Below are positions 9,068-20,690 of a stretch of 64,000 nt of DNA, in pieces. Within the stretch, counting starts at the first letter, position 1. Every line of letters begins with the position of its first letter. Made by a program: the position numbers and the translations under genes. Source of the DNA: Hygrocybe punicea (taxonomy: Eukaryota; Basidiomycota; Agaricomycetes; Agaricales; Hygrophoraceae). Location of the stretch: assembly GCA_963556145.1 (NCBI GenBank), contig OY744471.1, positions 4,829,590 to 4,893,589 of the forward strand, in the 5' to 3' direction. The notes beneath the pieces are model-generated. The model was not told the DNA's origin. It was given only the letters and a program-made list of their open reading frames with translations, and did not search any database.

Positions 9068-10843
9068 TCAAGCATGTTTGGCGACGTGTTTGGCGACGTG
9101 TTTGATCACCTTCGCCGCCGGGGCAGGGGCGGTAGGGACCGGACCAGTAGGATCAGCGTAAGAAATGAAAGAAACGAGGTCCTGGAAGTCAGAGAACGCG
9201 GCGCTCTTGAAAATGAACGTCTTCCCACCGGGGAAGACGAAGTTCTGCACGGTCGAGATCGGCATATCCTGCAACTGGGTCGCTGCAAACCCACGAACGT
9301 TGTTCGTGATGTCGGTGCTGATGTCGTTGAAGTTGGTGAAGAAGTTGAGCGCGGCGTTGACGGAGGGGGAGTTGGAGTTGTCCGTCGTGACTGAGTGGGG
9401 TGGGGAGGATACGAGTTTGCCGTTGGCGTCGACGCCGATGGAGTATGTGTCGACGATCTTCTTGTCGATGATGTTGCCGTCACCGGATGTCTGGAGGGAG
9501 CGGACCCACATGTAACAGACGAGGTGTTGCGTGACGACGATGGTGTTGCCGACAAAGTCGACTGTGAGGTTGTAGGTGTTGGTGAGCCTAAGCGCACCCA
9601 TGTCGCCGTTCAGGCCTGCCTGGTCGTCGCTGGACTGGGTGTAGTCGAAGCTGAGGACGGTTTTGCCTGAGGACGGGGTGGTGACTGTAGGTGCCTGGCC
9701 GGGACTGAGGCTCCATGAATAGTTTACGGTGGTGTCGAGGAAGCCGGAGAGGTAGACGCGGACGTGTGGGAGGATGCAGTTTCTGGGGACGTAAGGAGCG
9801 AGTTGGTTGCGGAAATAATTGGCGAAGGTGTTGCGGTTGATGGCGATGGTACCGTCGTGGTCGTTCAACTGGGTGGCGTCAACCCAGTTCCAGGGGAAAA
9901 AGGTGACGGGGGGTGGGAGGGTATGGCCATCCGCTGCGCATAGATAGTTGAGGGTGGCAAGTTGCTGCTGGTCCTTGGTAGGGTTCGGGTACGGCTGGTG
10001 GGTCGTCGGATTGATGTAGGGATTAACGTGGAAATTGAAATTGGTGAGGGACAAGGTTGAGGCGGAGGCATTGTGGAGAACGATGGAGCAGCCGAGTAGA
10101 GGCTGGCTTTCCTTCTGCAGCTGGGTGAAGTAAGCGCCAAGGAAATATTGCTGCAATAAAAGGTAGAGGACGGTGCCAGGGGTGACCCCTGAGATAGTGG
10201 GCACCGTCATGAGCGCTGCGTTGGTGAGGTCGAAGAGCAATTGTTGCACGCTGAATGCGGCATCACCGAGGTTCTTAATCCTCTGCTGAACATCCGGAGG
10301 CAATTTGCTGAATGCACTCTGGTCAACGGTGGACAGGCGCATGTCGACCTTGGACGTGAAGACCCACGGCGCGTTGGCCTGCTGAGAGATGTTCAGCCAA
10401 GAAGGGCCGGCGAAGACGTTTCCAGGATCGAGTTGAACGACGGTGAACTGGGAGCAGAGCATGTTGAACTGAACGGTGGACGTGTCGGTGCCAAGGGTGA
10501 CGACGTCGGGCAACTGTGACGGATTCGACACGCGGGGGAGGCCGATCTGGGCACGGAAGCCGAAGAGGAATCGGGCGTGGATAAGATTTTGAATGCTGGG
10601 GTTGGTGGTGATGTCGGATCCATCTGGAACTTGGACGGTGAATGGGTCGGTGCCATTGGCGTTCTTCTTGAGGAGGTCGTAGTCCAATGGCACGGGCTTT
10701 CCTTTGGGGTCTGCGATGTAGCAGACGGCGACGACGGGTTCCCTGCGGGAGGAAAGGAAGGCGAGCATGGTGGCGTTTATGCTGGCTTGGGTGGTGGCTA
10801 CGACAAAGTCAAAAATGGAGATGTTGGATGTGGTTGAACTCAT
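9068..10843 (-). CDS. Intact single-exon protein of 591 aa, function unknown
   Basis: A single 591-codon frame starts at 10843 (MSSTTSNISIFDFV). The sequence is soluble-looking, with many beta-prone and aromatic segments and no signal peptide or transmembrane run. Noticeable stretches are IHARFLFGFRAQIGLP (about 87-105), CSQFTVVQLDPGNVFAG (about 131-147), YLCAADGHTLPPPVTFFPWNWVD (about 299-321, containing FFPWNWVD), and a C-terminal repeat of HVAKHVAKHA. It resembles large lipid-binding-like or lectin-like fungal proteins only in general composition; I do not recognise the family and assign no function. The GC-rich frame is clean, which suggests selection. A short GGGCGT hexamer array lies directly upstream. 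Confidence 0.8.
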   Translation of the reverse strand: MSSTTSNISIFDFVVATTQASINATMLAFLSSRREPVVAVCYIADPKGKPVPLDYDLLKKNANGTDPFTVQVPDGSDITTNPSIQNLIHARFLFGFRAQIGLPRVSNPSQLPDVVTLGTDTSTVQFNMLCSQFTVVQLDPGNVFAGPSWLNISQQANAPWVFTSKVDMRLSTVDQSAFSKLPPDVQQRIKNLGDAAFSVQQLLFDLTNAALMTVPTISGVTPGTVLYLLLQQYFLGAYFTQLQKESQPLLGCSIVLHNASASTLSLTNFNFHVNPYINPTTHQPYPNPTKDQQQLATLNYLCAADGHTLPPPVTFFPWNWVDATQLNDHDGTIAINRNTFANYFRNQLAPYVPRNCILPHVRVYLSGFLDTTVNYSWSLSPGQAPTVTTPSSGKTVLSFDYTQSSDDQAGLNGDMGALRLTNTYNLTVDFVGNTIVVTQHLVCYMWVRSLQTSGDGNIIDKKIVDTYSIGVDANGKLVSSPPHSVTTDNSNSPSVNAALNFFTNFNDISTDITNNVRGFAATQLQDMPISTVQNFVFPGGKTFIFKSAAFSDFQDLVSFISYADPTGPVPTAPAPAAKVIKHVAKHVAKHA

Positions 10844-10846
10844 CGT

Positions 10847-10888
10847 GGGCGTGGGCGTGGGCGTGGGCGTGGGCGTGGGCGTGGGCTG
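10847..10888. repeat. GGGCGT hexanucleotide microsatellite
   Basis: About seven GGGCGT units immediately upstream of the 591-aa gene start, within its likely 5' leader or promoter. Length variation here could affect expression; that is inference. Confidence 0.8.
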
Positions 10889-10970
10889 CTAAGCTGAAGG
10901 GCAGCCATCGGTTTGGCTTCTTTTAAGCTCTTCAGACGCGACGTGTGGGAACATGGATTGTTTTGTGCTC

Positions 10971-11036
10971 GTCAATCGATTGTCTTTTGCCCGTCAATCG
11001 ATGGTCTTTTGCCCGTCAATCGATGGTCTTGTGCCT
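10971..11036. repeat. 22-bp tandem repeat, three units
   Basis: Units start GTCAATCGAT at 10971, 10993 and 11015, each continuing with NGTCTTTTGCCC. They lie upstream of the 591-aa gene. Confidence 0.8.
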
Positions 11037-11389
11037 GGTCTTAAGCTTTCTTAAGCTTGTATGACACAGTGCTGTCGTTCGGGGGTAAGGCAGGTGTGAC
11101 TGGCTGAATAAACTCGTACCATTTTTCACCCAAATGAGGCTAGTACGGCTTTACTGCTAAAAACTATGATTGTAGCATTGGACAAAATTAATAATTTTGT
11201 CGGGGAGGAATTTCTTCCCAAATTCCAATATTTCTTTGCAGCGACACATTTTCATTTGCAGTGCCCTCCAAATTTTATTCCTAGTATTTTAAATTTGCTT
11301 GAAATTTATATATTTTGCAAGCATGCCATGAACTTCGTGATTGTGCTATTAACTGTCCATGTTAATCCCATAAAATTTGCCGTGGTGTT

Positions 11390-11690
11390 TGTGAATTTTG
11401 CCAGCAGATCTGTAAATTTTGCCAGCATGTCCAGCATATTTGCCAGCATGTCTGTGAACTTGGCAAGAGTATCCATGAATTTTGCCAGCGTATCCATAAA
11501 ATTTGTCAGTATGTCCACCATGTTTGCCAAAGTTTGACAGCATATTTGCCGTGTCCGTCAACTTTGCCAGCGTGTCTGTGAACTTTGCAAGCTTGTCCGT
11601 TAACTTTGCAAGCTTGTCCGTCAACTTTGCAAGCTTGCCCGTCAACTTTGCAAGCTTGCCCATCAACTTTGCAAGCATACCTTTTGGAAT
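11390..11690. repeat. 21-bp minisatellite
   Basis: Units of about 21 bases (AACTTTGCAAGCTTGTCCGT) are nearly perfect from 11560 to 11680 and more degenerate from 11390 to 11550 (AATTTTGCCAGCATGTC). Frames through it give repetitive peptides on both strands and are not genes. The array ends ~110 bases before the left end of the Harbinger element and might be subterminal repeats of another, unrecognised element. Confidence 0.85.
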
Positions 11691-11800
11691 GTACGACTGA
11701 GCGCTCACAAAGGAGTTTACTTTGCGAAGGACCGGGCGATTTCTATGGGCACTGTGGCGGAACATGATTCTGATCAACTGCGTAGCCCTTGTGGAGGTTA

Positions 11801-11927
11801 GGCACCCTCAAAACGTGCGGTAGGACGCACTGTCAAATTTTCTGTCAGGGTTCAACAGCGTCCTGTCATGACCGTAAATCTCCTTCGGAGTTCAAATATA
11901 CCATTAGAGTTTTCCATCCCAATATGG
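11801..11927 (+). repeat. Left TIR of PIF/Harbinger element
   Basis: 127 bases ending at CCATCCCAATATGG. The transposase frame begins about 37 bases inside it. Confidence 0.88.
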
Positions 11928-11963
11928 TAGCTAGGCTTTCGACCTCAATCTATACCCACCAAA

Positions 11964-13517
11964 ATGCCGCAACTCCCCAACTCACATCCTCCCCGAGCTC
12001 CTCGTTTCTGGCCCACAAGGCGTACAGATATGCTCGGCATTCTCCAAAGACAATACCAAGAAACCAATCTTCAGCTTCTCAAATTTATATTATCGGATGA
12101 TGAAGGCGACAAAGGGAGCAGCACCGATAGCAGTGACCACGAATCATCCTCCCTTCTCTCTGGTCAGAACAGCCCTATTTCGCCACTTTGAAGTACCTCT
12201 CCTTTCTCCGACCACTCTACTTTGCAAATCCGTGATAGTTCCCTTGATCCCAAGTTGTCATGCGATGATGTCGATGAGACCGATCTCATTGTGCTCGTTT
12301 ACAACAAATTCCAATATCTGCGAGACCAGATTCTAACTACTCGCTACCTTCAGCACAGCGTAGCTATCCCACACAACTCGCAAATGGACCTCCTATGGTG
12401 GTACAAGGCAAATAGTGCACATCGTTTCCAAAGGAAAGTTCGACTCAGCCCCGATGCCTTCAACCACGTCATCTCCCTCATTGAAGCTGACCCCGTATTC
12501 ACAAGCAAATCTTTCAAGGATCAAATTCAGCTCCCTATCCAACTCGCCATTTTCCTGAATCGTATGGGTCACTACGGCAATGCATCGAGTGTTGATGACA
12601 TTGCGGAATGGGCAGGCGTTTCACCCGGTACCGTTATCAACTGTACGAAATGTTGTATGCTCACGATCATCAAGCTTCATGACCGTGCCTTCTCCATTCC
12701 GACTGAACAGGGGAAAGAAGGTTCGAAATGTTGGACCGAACAGAAGGTGATCCCAGAATGGCGCGATGGGTGGCTTGCTGTTGACGGCACCACTTTCCCT
12801 TTGTTCGAGAAACCAGGCCTCCATGGGGAGGCCTGGTTCGACAAGTCTTCTCAATATTCAATGAATGGCCAATTTGTCAATTTGTTACACAATCTTCGCA
12901 TCATTGACTACTCGCTTGGGCACACAGGAAGTGCCCACGATGCTTACGCTTTCGAGGGTACCCGCATCTCCTCTCACCAACAAGATTTCTTTTCCGAAGG
13001 GGAATGGATGTGGGCCGACTCAGCATACCCCATCCGTTCCTGGTGTGTCCCCCCGTTTGTGAAGCAGCCCAACTTTGTCCTCACTCGAGAACACAAACGC
13101 TTCAACTACCACTTGTTGACTGTACGTGTACGGGCTGAGCATGCAATCGGCTTGCTCAAGGGCCGATTCCAGTCTCTCCGTGAGCTTCGCATCCAAATCA
13201 ACACTCGTAATCGTCATGCGCAGGCAATCTTGTGGATCCACTGCTGTGTAATTTTGCACAATCTTATCATTCAATTTGAAGACGATATTTCGGTTGACAA
13301 TACTTGGAGGAATCAGCTTATCTTTGTGGGATTAGATGGCGCAAATGGCAGAACTGAACGAGACCCCGATTTCTATCTGGAGGGTGGCGAAGATGGTGTG
13401 GAGGACGGGGAAATTGATGAGGATATTCCGGTGCCTCTGGTCACGCAAAATGGTGTTGCTTTTCGTGCACATTTATTTGATCTCGTTCTTTCTAGTCCAC
13501 TTTATGCTACCATGTAA
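11964..13517 (+). pseudogene. PIF/Harbinger DDE transposase, interrupted by one stop codon
   Basis: The frame can be read from MPQLPNSHPP at 11964 to a stop at 13517, about 517 codons, with a single TGA at 12189-12191. From 12222 onward (431 codons) it is open. The reading on both sides of the TGA is the same frame and similarly S/T-rich, so a nonsense mutation is likely, although a short intron there cannot be excluded. The nuclease core is complete: AVDGTTFPLF (first Asp), HTGSAHDAYAF, MWADSAYPIRSW (second Asp) and RVRAEHAIGLLKGRFQSLREL (Glu). An HTH-like segment (VDDIAEWAGVSPGTVINC) precedes it. Translation from the downstream ATG would still give the catalytic domain. Confidence 0.85.
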
Positions 13518-13661
13518 ATTTGCTTCTTGTATTATGCCTGACCTTTTTTTAATATGAACGATGTTTGCTTTGAATCACTGAATGTGACAACAGACTATAT
13601 TACAAGGGGACGGGGGGAACATTGATCACACAGGTGGATATACATAAAATTTGCTCCGGAT

Positions 13662-15462
13662 TCACTCCCAGTGGCTATCACCTGCGCCGTATGTATCAGC
13701 TACATCACCATCCAGATTTTGCGGAGGGAGATATGGCTCATTCGGAAGGTGCAATCCTGTAATGGTGTGTTGGTTAGGTGCCAACAAAAGACCTGGATTT
13801 GGAGGAGCCAGGTGGCCAGGCAGAGGGAGAGGTGGTGGCATAATCGGATCTACTGGAAGCGTCGAGCTTTGATTGCGGGCATGCTCGTACTGAATGTATA
13901 GGTTCAATATTCGTTCCTGGGCTACTTGTTGCTCACGAGTTTGGTTCATCTGGAGCTCCAGCCGCTGTTTCTCCCATTCCATTTGCATCCGGGCACCTTC
14001 CATTTTTACTTTCTCCATCCTGATATCTGCCTCCCTCATGTTTCGTTCATGTTCACGTTCCTTCTTCCGGTCCATTATCTCCATGGTGGATGCGAACATA
14101 TTGTCAAGATTTCCGACATGAACCTGTCGCTCCTCTTCTGCCCGAGTTCATTGTGAAGAACGTGCATGAGGGAGACCATGTGGTGGTGCTGAGCTGCCAC
14201 GCTGGCGCAGAGTTGGGTGAGACGCAGCGTGTTGTGGGGCGACATGACAGGGGCCAGGTTAAGGAGGAGGTGTGGCAGCTGGGGAACCACTCATCAGTGG
14301 CGTAATAGGAGATGGACGCCGGGAATCCAGATTTGAACCACTCATCAGTGGTGTAATAGGCGATGGATGCCGGGAATCCGGACTTGGGTATGGTGAGTAG
14401 CGAGGGGATGATGATAAATGTGGCAACAAATGTGGTTGTGGTGAGCTGGCAGTGCTGTAGGGATCGCTTGGCGTTTGTGGAGTAGGTGGGTTAGAAAAGA
14501 ACATAGTTTGTTGTTGTGTTGACACTGATGCAGAGGGATATGGTGGAAATGCCAGGGATGGAGCAGGAGGTTGGAAAGGAAGGGGCGTAACCTGCACCCA
14601 GGAACCGTCCAACATCGGGGTAGCCTGAGGTATGGTGGCTTGCTGATCAAGGGTGATAGTGTTATCCTGCACCTCTTCCCCTGGGTATTCCGTGTTAATG
14701 GCATGTGTCTCGGTATTTACTGCACTCGGAAAAAGGAGTTGTTGGGCATTGGAATGAAGGTCCTGATCTGGCTGGGAAGATACAACATGTGGATTGAAGC
14801 TTGGGATTGATCGCCAATAGCCATGAAGACGAGAAAAGTACGGAAACTCTTGCTGGATTTTGGCTGAAAAGAACGCGTTCAATTCTACTTCGGGCCAATA
14901 ATAATGAGATACTTACCACCAAGATTTTGATTCTCCGGATTTGCCATGAGCTGCTCCCATGTCAAGCCAGAACCAGTCACACGAAGCAGTGCAATTTTTT
15001 CACGATATTTCTTCTTGAGACTATGATTGATAACATCAGTGCAAATAAAAATGAATGAACAGGTAAAACATACGTAGTGATACGATCTGCCACCGATTTT
15101 GTGAACTTGGCTGGGTGTTCATGGTAAAGCTGAACATAATCAGGATTTTGGTCATTGATAAAGACATATTGCGCGATCATTGCATGGTACGTCGACTTCT
15201 GCGTTTTTCCAACATCCTGACGGCGGCCCTCAGCGCTGGCATCTTGAGCTGAATCGGAGAAAAGCATGTGTCGTTCCCTGGGGTATTGATCCAACCAGTT
15301 GATGAGCCTGGAAGTTCTGGATGGGTCAGACCACGAGATCTTGAATACATCGGCTGCAGTCTGCCTCTGCTTTCCTTTGGGGGGCATGCAGGGCCATTTG
15401 GCGGGTGAGGATGGAGGTGTATTATCGATGAAGGACCTCTTGCATTTTCTCAACTTGGCCAT
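13662..15462 (-). pseudogene. Harbinger partner gene, SANT/Myb-like DNA-binding protein with frameshifts
   Basis: Exon 1 is 15462-15074, exon 2 is 15020-14917 and exon 3 starts at 14863; both introns have GTATGT/CATAG or GTAAGT/TTCAG borders. The start codon at 15462 (MAKLRKCK) overlaps the TIR edge. Exon 1 encodes a SANT-like region (KISWSDPSRTSRLINWLDQYPRERHMLF and PAKFTKSVADRI), continuing in exon 2 as LKKKYREKIALLRVTGSGLTWEQL. Exon 3 holds a Pro/Ser/Gln-rich linker with a duplicated SPITPLMSGS motif. A charged coiled coil (EREHERNMREADIRMEKVKME) follows. Between 14260 and 14100 the best protein-like reading moves to another frame and back, so two compensating frameshifts are likely. In such elements this protein recruits the transposase to the ends. 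Confidence 0.75.
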
Positions 15463-15585
15463 ATTGGGATGGAAAACTCTAAAGGTATATTTGAACTCCA
15501 AAGGAGATTTATGGTCATGACAGGACGCTGTTGAACCCTGACAGAAAATTTGACAGTGCGTCCTACCGCACATTTTGAGGGCGCC
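15459..15585 (-). repeat. Right TIR of PIF/Harbinger element
   Basis: Inverted partner of 11801-11927. The SANT-like gene's probable start codon at 15462 overlaps its inner edge. Confidence 0.88.
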
Positions 15586-16160
15586 GATTGTCAGCCGTCA
15601 TGTGGTGAGTTTATCATTCATTTTAATGTTGTGAAACTCATTGGTTAGGGGTTACGTTCACCCGGTATCTGCTAGTGAAAGGGACAGAAACGAACGAAGA
15701 GGCAGACCACAAGAAGGCCTTGAAAATTTCCCTCGTGAACCTTGACCCAGCCAATCCAATAACACTATCGGGCAGACAACCCAACAACCATATTGAGAAT
15801 CCCCAGCCATCGTACAAACTGGAAACGTTGCTCGCTGCTCATCACGATTGGAAGCCTATCATGCTGCGGTTCAAATTGAAGTGCTCCAGAATGTAAAGAT
15901 GGTGTCGGCACATTGAGTGCCGGCATCTTTGAGCGAGTAACTTCTTCACATCTTGCTAAGATAAATCACTTAATTTGCATCTGTGGATCACAGCGAGAAG
16001 ATGGGGCTACACTGATAGGTAAGTACATCCATAACCTGCTTAGTATTTGGGTTTATCATTGTCAGAATCCACTGTGGGTTGTTTTCGAAGCCCTTCTTTA
16101 TGCTCCTCCCTATATATAAGGCCACAAAGCATTGCAAGACCGCCGAGCAATAATTCCAAC
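15586..16160. other. Intergenic stretch, no supported gene
   Basis: Flank of the Harbinger element. A 73-residue open frame at 15675-15896 has no recognised features. Confidence 0.4.
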
Positions 16161-16445
16161 ATGTCTGCTACATCCGAACCTCAACCTGACCTCGATATCG
16201 AAGTAAGCACAGTAACAACTGTGATACCTCTTCTTATATTGCTTCACAGCTCGCTACCCTTGAGCCAACTCAACTTGATGGCCTGGTTGAGAGTACCACC
16301 AGTGTTGCATTAAACTACGATCAAAGTGGGTACTGTTCAAATCTTTTGTCAGGATTTACTGACATTTTCATTAGCCTACCGATACCCCTCTGCCTTTAAT
16401 TGTCATGTTGAATCTATATGGGCAAAAGTTATGAAGAGAGTGTAG
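16161..16445 (+). CDS. Small three-exon hypothetical gene
   Basis: Exons are 16161-16202, 16250-16325 and 16375-16445, with GTAAGC/CACAG and GTGGGT/ATTAG introns that keep one frame. The product is about 62 residues: an acidic N-terminus (MSATSEPQPDLDIE), then ESTTSVALNYDQ, then RYPSAFNCHVESIWAKVMKR. I do not recognise it. It could instead be a leftover 5' piece of the larger family gene that follows. Start and intron choices are by eye. Confidence 0.4.
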
Positions 16446-19400
16446 ATTATTGTTGAAAATGACAATCTCGTTCAGTCGAGTGCACATGTGAACATTTGAA
16501 GCCGTGACACAGCATCTTTTTGCTGGCATGAGTAGTCAACATTGTCACCTCATCGTCATGTTTCTCATTTAAATTCCAATTGCTGCTCAAGATCATGCCG
16601 TTTGACTGTGCACAGTGTCGGGAGATTGCTCAAAGATGTGCTGAATTCATGGTTCAAACGGTGAGTCGTCCGTATTTGTTTTATTTCCAATATCTCACAA
16701 TTTCTGCAGGGCTGTGCACCAGGGCCACGACTGTGTCTTTGTGGGCATCTTGAGAGTGCTCATTCTGGTTCCCCAACACTCCCACCTAAGGGTGGTTGCG
16801 AAGAGTCAGGATGTGTTGTATATCGAGCGGTAATTTTTTTAACTATTTGTCATTGAGTTGAATTTATCAATGTGCCCAGGTCTCACAACCAATCAACCCA
16901 CGCACGCAATGCCAATGTGGTCAGATATATCTTGCACATTCAAGGTAAACCAGACCCCCGGCGTTTGGTCTTGCATTTAACAACTTCTGTATTAATTAGC
17001 ACACTGCAACCATCACTTCCATGTACTGCTACAACCAATCAAGTTCCTTGCAATCCGTGGCTGCCTCCTCAGCCACCAAATGCTTTAATATCAACAAATG
17101 ATTGCCAAGTTGTGTTGTACACAAATGGCCATATTACTCCTCTAGTTCCGGCAAGGACCATTGGTTCGGCTGGACAAGGATCTCGTTCTGGACGAGGTGG
17201 TCGAGGACGTCAAGCTGCAGGGGGTATTGCTGCAGAATTACCACAGAATTATGTGTTTGACATAGGGATCCTGGGATATCCGGTCAGTATTTGGGCACGG
17301 CAGGTGATATATCCGACAACTAATTTGATATGTTGTAGTTATCTGGTTCGGATGTGGTTGACAGTGATATTTTCTTCTGGAAGATTTGGTCGCACAGGGT
17401 TCATGAGTTACTTGAACAAATGTCCAACCATCATCTCATCATCAACGCCAACACGACAGCACTTCCAACTGAAAATGCAATGGCCTTTTTGTCATGCACC
17501 GTGCTTAGCCATTTAGCTTTGCACCATCTTATAATACCTCCAGCAACTCGAACCCCAGTTCCGCCTCAGGAAGGACAAACCCTGGAACAGGCAAATTTTT
17601 ATCATAATCCATGGCAACTCGTCACTATTGGATACAGAAGGTCGACACATGAAGGGGCGGCTCACAAATTAACATCTTCCACTATCCCATTTCACCTCAT
17701 GACCTGGCAAAATCTATTGTCTGGCGCTGCAGGCACGAATGGAAAAGAGTTGATGCGTATTGCTAATGTGATTGATCGACCACTAATATTCATTGGTAGG
17801 ACAGTTCATTCATATATCATGGAGATTCGCTCTTATTGTGTGTCTAGCGCCTGCCTTTGGTCGCATCTTAGGTCCCATTAATTTCCAGTCTCTGGAACCA
17901 CACTTATGCTTTGCATTGAGGGTTTTTGCCAAATTTCAAAATGCATCTGCAACAGATGAATATGACATACCAGAATGTTTTGCACAGTGTCCACGACCAA
18001 TACCATCACCCTCGGTTGCGTCCACTTCATCCAACATGGTGATAAGCCCATCTGGAGGAACTCTGGGCACCTCCACAAGATCAGAATGGCCAGTTTCATT
18101 TCCCTCAGCATCCACTTCCTTGGCATTTTCGACTCCAGCAAATAATGCATTTTCGACTCTAGCAAGTTCGACTCCAGCAAGCAATTTATCACTCGACATT
18201 TCATTGGCAATTTCTGATCCACATCATTCGCTTTCCATTGCATCCACGTTTTCAACCCCTTCTAGTAATGTCTCATCAATCGACTCATCTTTTGGTACCC
18301 CTTCAACCTCCGAGACTTCTGAACCACTGGTTTCGCCTGAAGATTTGATCTGGGGTCATGCCAGTGATCAAAGCTGTCCTACGTCTCCTCACCCACGACC
18401 TCTGCCTCTCTTCCTTCAATCAGCGCCATTATCTCCACTTTCAGGTCTGAATCAACTTCCGCCCAGCTCACTCTTTCCAGTATACACCACTCTCCCATCT
18501 TGGCAGTTTGCTGTCGAAGGGAGTATCAAGGCATCCTCTGAAGATGAAGAATTTTTCATGAAAGCACCTGACATTAAAAGTGTGGCATTGGCTCTAACAG
18601 AATTTGTTGTGGCTCTATATTCGGGTGAAGTAATGTCATCGGCACGGCGTGCGGAACTTCGGGTCAAAATTCCAGGACATTCTACATTGGCGGGACTTTT
18701 TTTCGGAGATAATGCTACATTCCATGTGTAAGTTGCTTTGTATCAATCTTATCTTTGTCCAATTCTAATGAATACTTTAGCGGTGATGGAACTGGCGATG
18801 GCATGATTCGAGCAGTTCTTGAGGCCGTAATTGAAATTATGGTTCAAGATGAATGCTATTGGTGTCCGGGATTGGGTGAACATTATTTCAGCTTAGCTCA
18901 ACGTTTAGAATCTTCGAAGCTACGCCAAATTCGAATCAAGGCCTACGCAACTCTCATCATGCTTGCAATATTCCATGGGGTTAGCTGTGATCCCATCTCC
19001 CCTTTCCTACTAGCGAGTGCTATGGATGGTGACCATATACTGGAGGATACCGACTTCATGACAGCCGTAGCACCAATAACAAGATTGGAATTCTCTGACT
19101 GGCCGATTGGTAACTCCCTCGCACCCGCAACTAGTCGCAACTTGTCTCTGCTGGCACAGTTGGATATAGAGGTAAAATTTTCCGTTAAACATCACCATAT
19201 TAACCACATTGACATTTTTTCTCTTAGTACCGAGACATTGTTGATTATGACAGCACTCAGTCACAAAGGCTCAACACCCATGTTTTTCATGACATTCTAG
19301 TTGGAAAACTTGAATTGTCAGAGGTTACTGCCTTCCAGGACGGACTGAAAGTTTACATCTCCGACACCGTTCCTGATTCACTCGCAGTATGTTATGCTTG

Positions 19401-20349
19401 ATTCATATGTGCAAAAAATGCTCTGAAAGGAGGCTCGCATTGCAGACTTTCAGAAGATAAGCAAGACCCCTGTTATACCAACTGTACACTTGTCGTGTGA
19501 ATAATCCTGCTCAAGTTCTCGATCTCGTTCAATTTCCGGCAATGAATGAAAATGATGTTCTGCCTATGGTCTTCGCAAACTCGCCACAGCTCGAATTGAA
19601 TGTGCCTTATGATGGTGTCCGATTGCGATTGTTGGAAACGAGGTTCCTGAAACACCTCTCACGCTACCTCCATGGTGTCGGTCACCCAAATACTCGCATG
19701 TATAATGAATTGATAACATTAGAGAACTGACAAGCCGCACAAGCTGAGCCAGCATTTCGAGCACGTCAATTTCTTTCGCAGATCAGTGGTACAAGTTTTC
19801 TAGCAGCACCTTCTCATCCCGTGGAGGTCAGTATTTCTTTCTGATTCTCTCGACATAAACCTCACCAAGAATATAGATTCAATGGGTTCGGCGTTTAAGT
19901 CAGGAACATGTAAGGCCGTTGTATGCACCCACCGACTGGAAGGTGAACCTATGACTTGGCTTCATTCATGTTCCAATAACTTACGCTACACCAGGTACCT
20001 GCTCAACCACTCTCCTTTCACAGTTGCTTTTACTATGCAGACTTGCCTGTTACACTTGGCCTAGTCGATTTACTCAACTCTCCTGTTCCTCAAGACCCGC
20101 TAGAAGTTTCTGACTTTGACTTGTGGCTCCACCAGGCCATATTTCCGATATCACTGATGGTCGAAGTAGTGTTGCCGAAGTTCGGTTCGGTCCGGTTTTT
20201 CGCTATTATTGAAAAACCGGAACCAGAACCGATGGTTCGGTTCAGCGAAATGCCAAACCCAAACCGGAACCATGTTGAACGGTTTCACGGCGTTCGGTCT
20301 GCGTTCAAATGCGGTTTGAACCGCGAACCCACCTCCAAATACCTCGCGC

Positions 20350-20690
20350 GGGCCAGACACGCGTCAATTGACGCGGCTGTCACCCTCACGAGGTAGATGG
20401 GGGGGCTCCGTCTGTTTTTGCGAGGTTGGGTTGGGGCCAGGCACTTCCCATGGGCGTCCGCGCATGCTACCTACCTCGCGAAGAACGGGGACGCGTCAAT
20501 TGACACGCTCCGTCTGTTTTCGCGAGGTTGGATGGGGCCGGTTTCTTTCCATGGGCGTCCGCGCATGCTGACGACCTCGCGAAGAACGGGGCACGTCAAT
20601 TGACGTGCTCCGTCTGTTTTTGCGAGGTTGGATGGGGCTGGGGACTTCCTATGGGCATCCGCACGTCAATTGACGCGGCTAGGGCGTGTT
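20350..20690. repeat. GC-rich minisatellite inside the MITE
   Basis: Units contain TTTTCGCGAGGTTGG, CCATGGGCGTCCGCGCATGC and the palindrome CGTCAATTGACG, which starts near 20363, 20494, 20594 and 20664. The last two intervals shorten from 100 to 70 bases, so copies are partial. Open frames here on both strands are by-products of the repeat. Confidence 0.8.

Larger units (their letters stand above)
11801..15585. mobile_element. PIF/Harbinger DNA transposon with 127-bp TIRs
   Basis: Bases 11801-11927 match the reverse complement of 15459-15585 over the full 127 bases with only scattered differences; the ends read GGCACCCTCAAAA and GGCGCCCTCAAAA. The two genes inside are convergent: a DDE_Tnp_4-type transposase (plus) and a SANT/Myb-like protein (minus), the standard gene pair of this superfamily. 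I do not see a clean 3-base target duplication (TTA on the left, GAT on the right). Each gene carries lesions, so the copy is probably inactive but recent. Confidence 0.88.

Noticed and set aside
9068..10843. Assignment of the 591-residue protein to a toxin-like or lipid-transfer family
   Set aside because: The resemblance was only compositional; no diagnostic motif could be pointed to.
11390..11690. Regular 21-bp repeats considered as a CRISPR array or a repetitive protein gene
   Set aside because: There are no unique spacers between units, and the frames on both strands are open only because of the repeat period; the host is eukaryotic.
13662..15573. Start of the Harbinger SANT-like gene at 15573
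   Set aside because: The upstream 37 codons translate the terminal inverted repeat, and the same peptide is encoded by the left TIR; the ATG at 15462 is preferred.
16595..20166. Firm naming of the family pseudogene as a HECT ubiquitin ligase
   Set aside because: Only the general C-terminal layout is suggestive; I could not identify a convincing catalytic cysteine motif.
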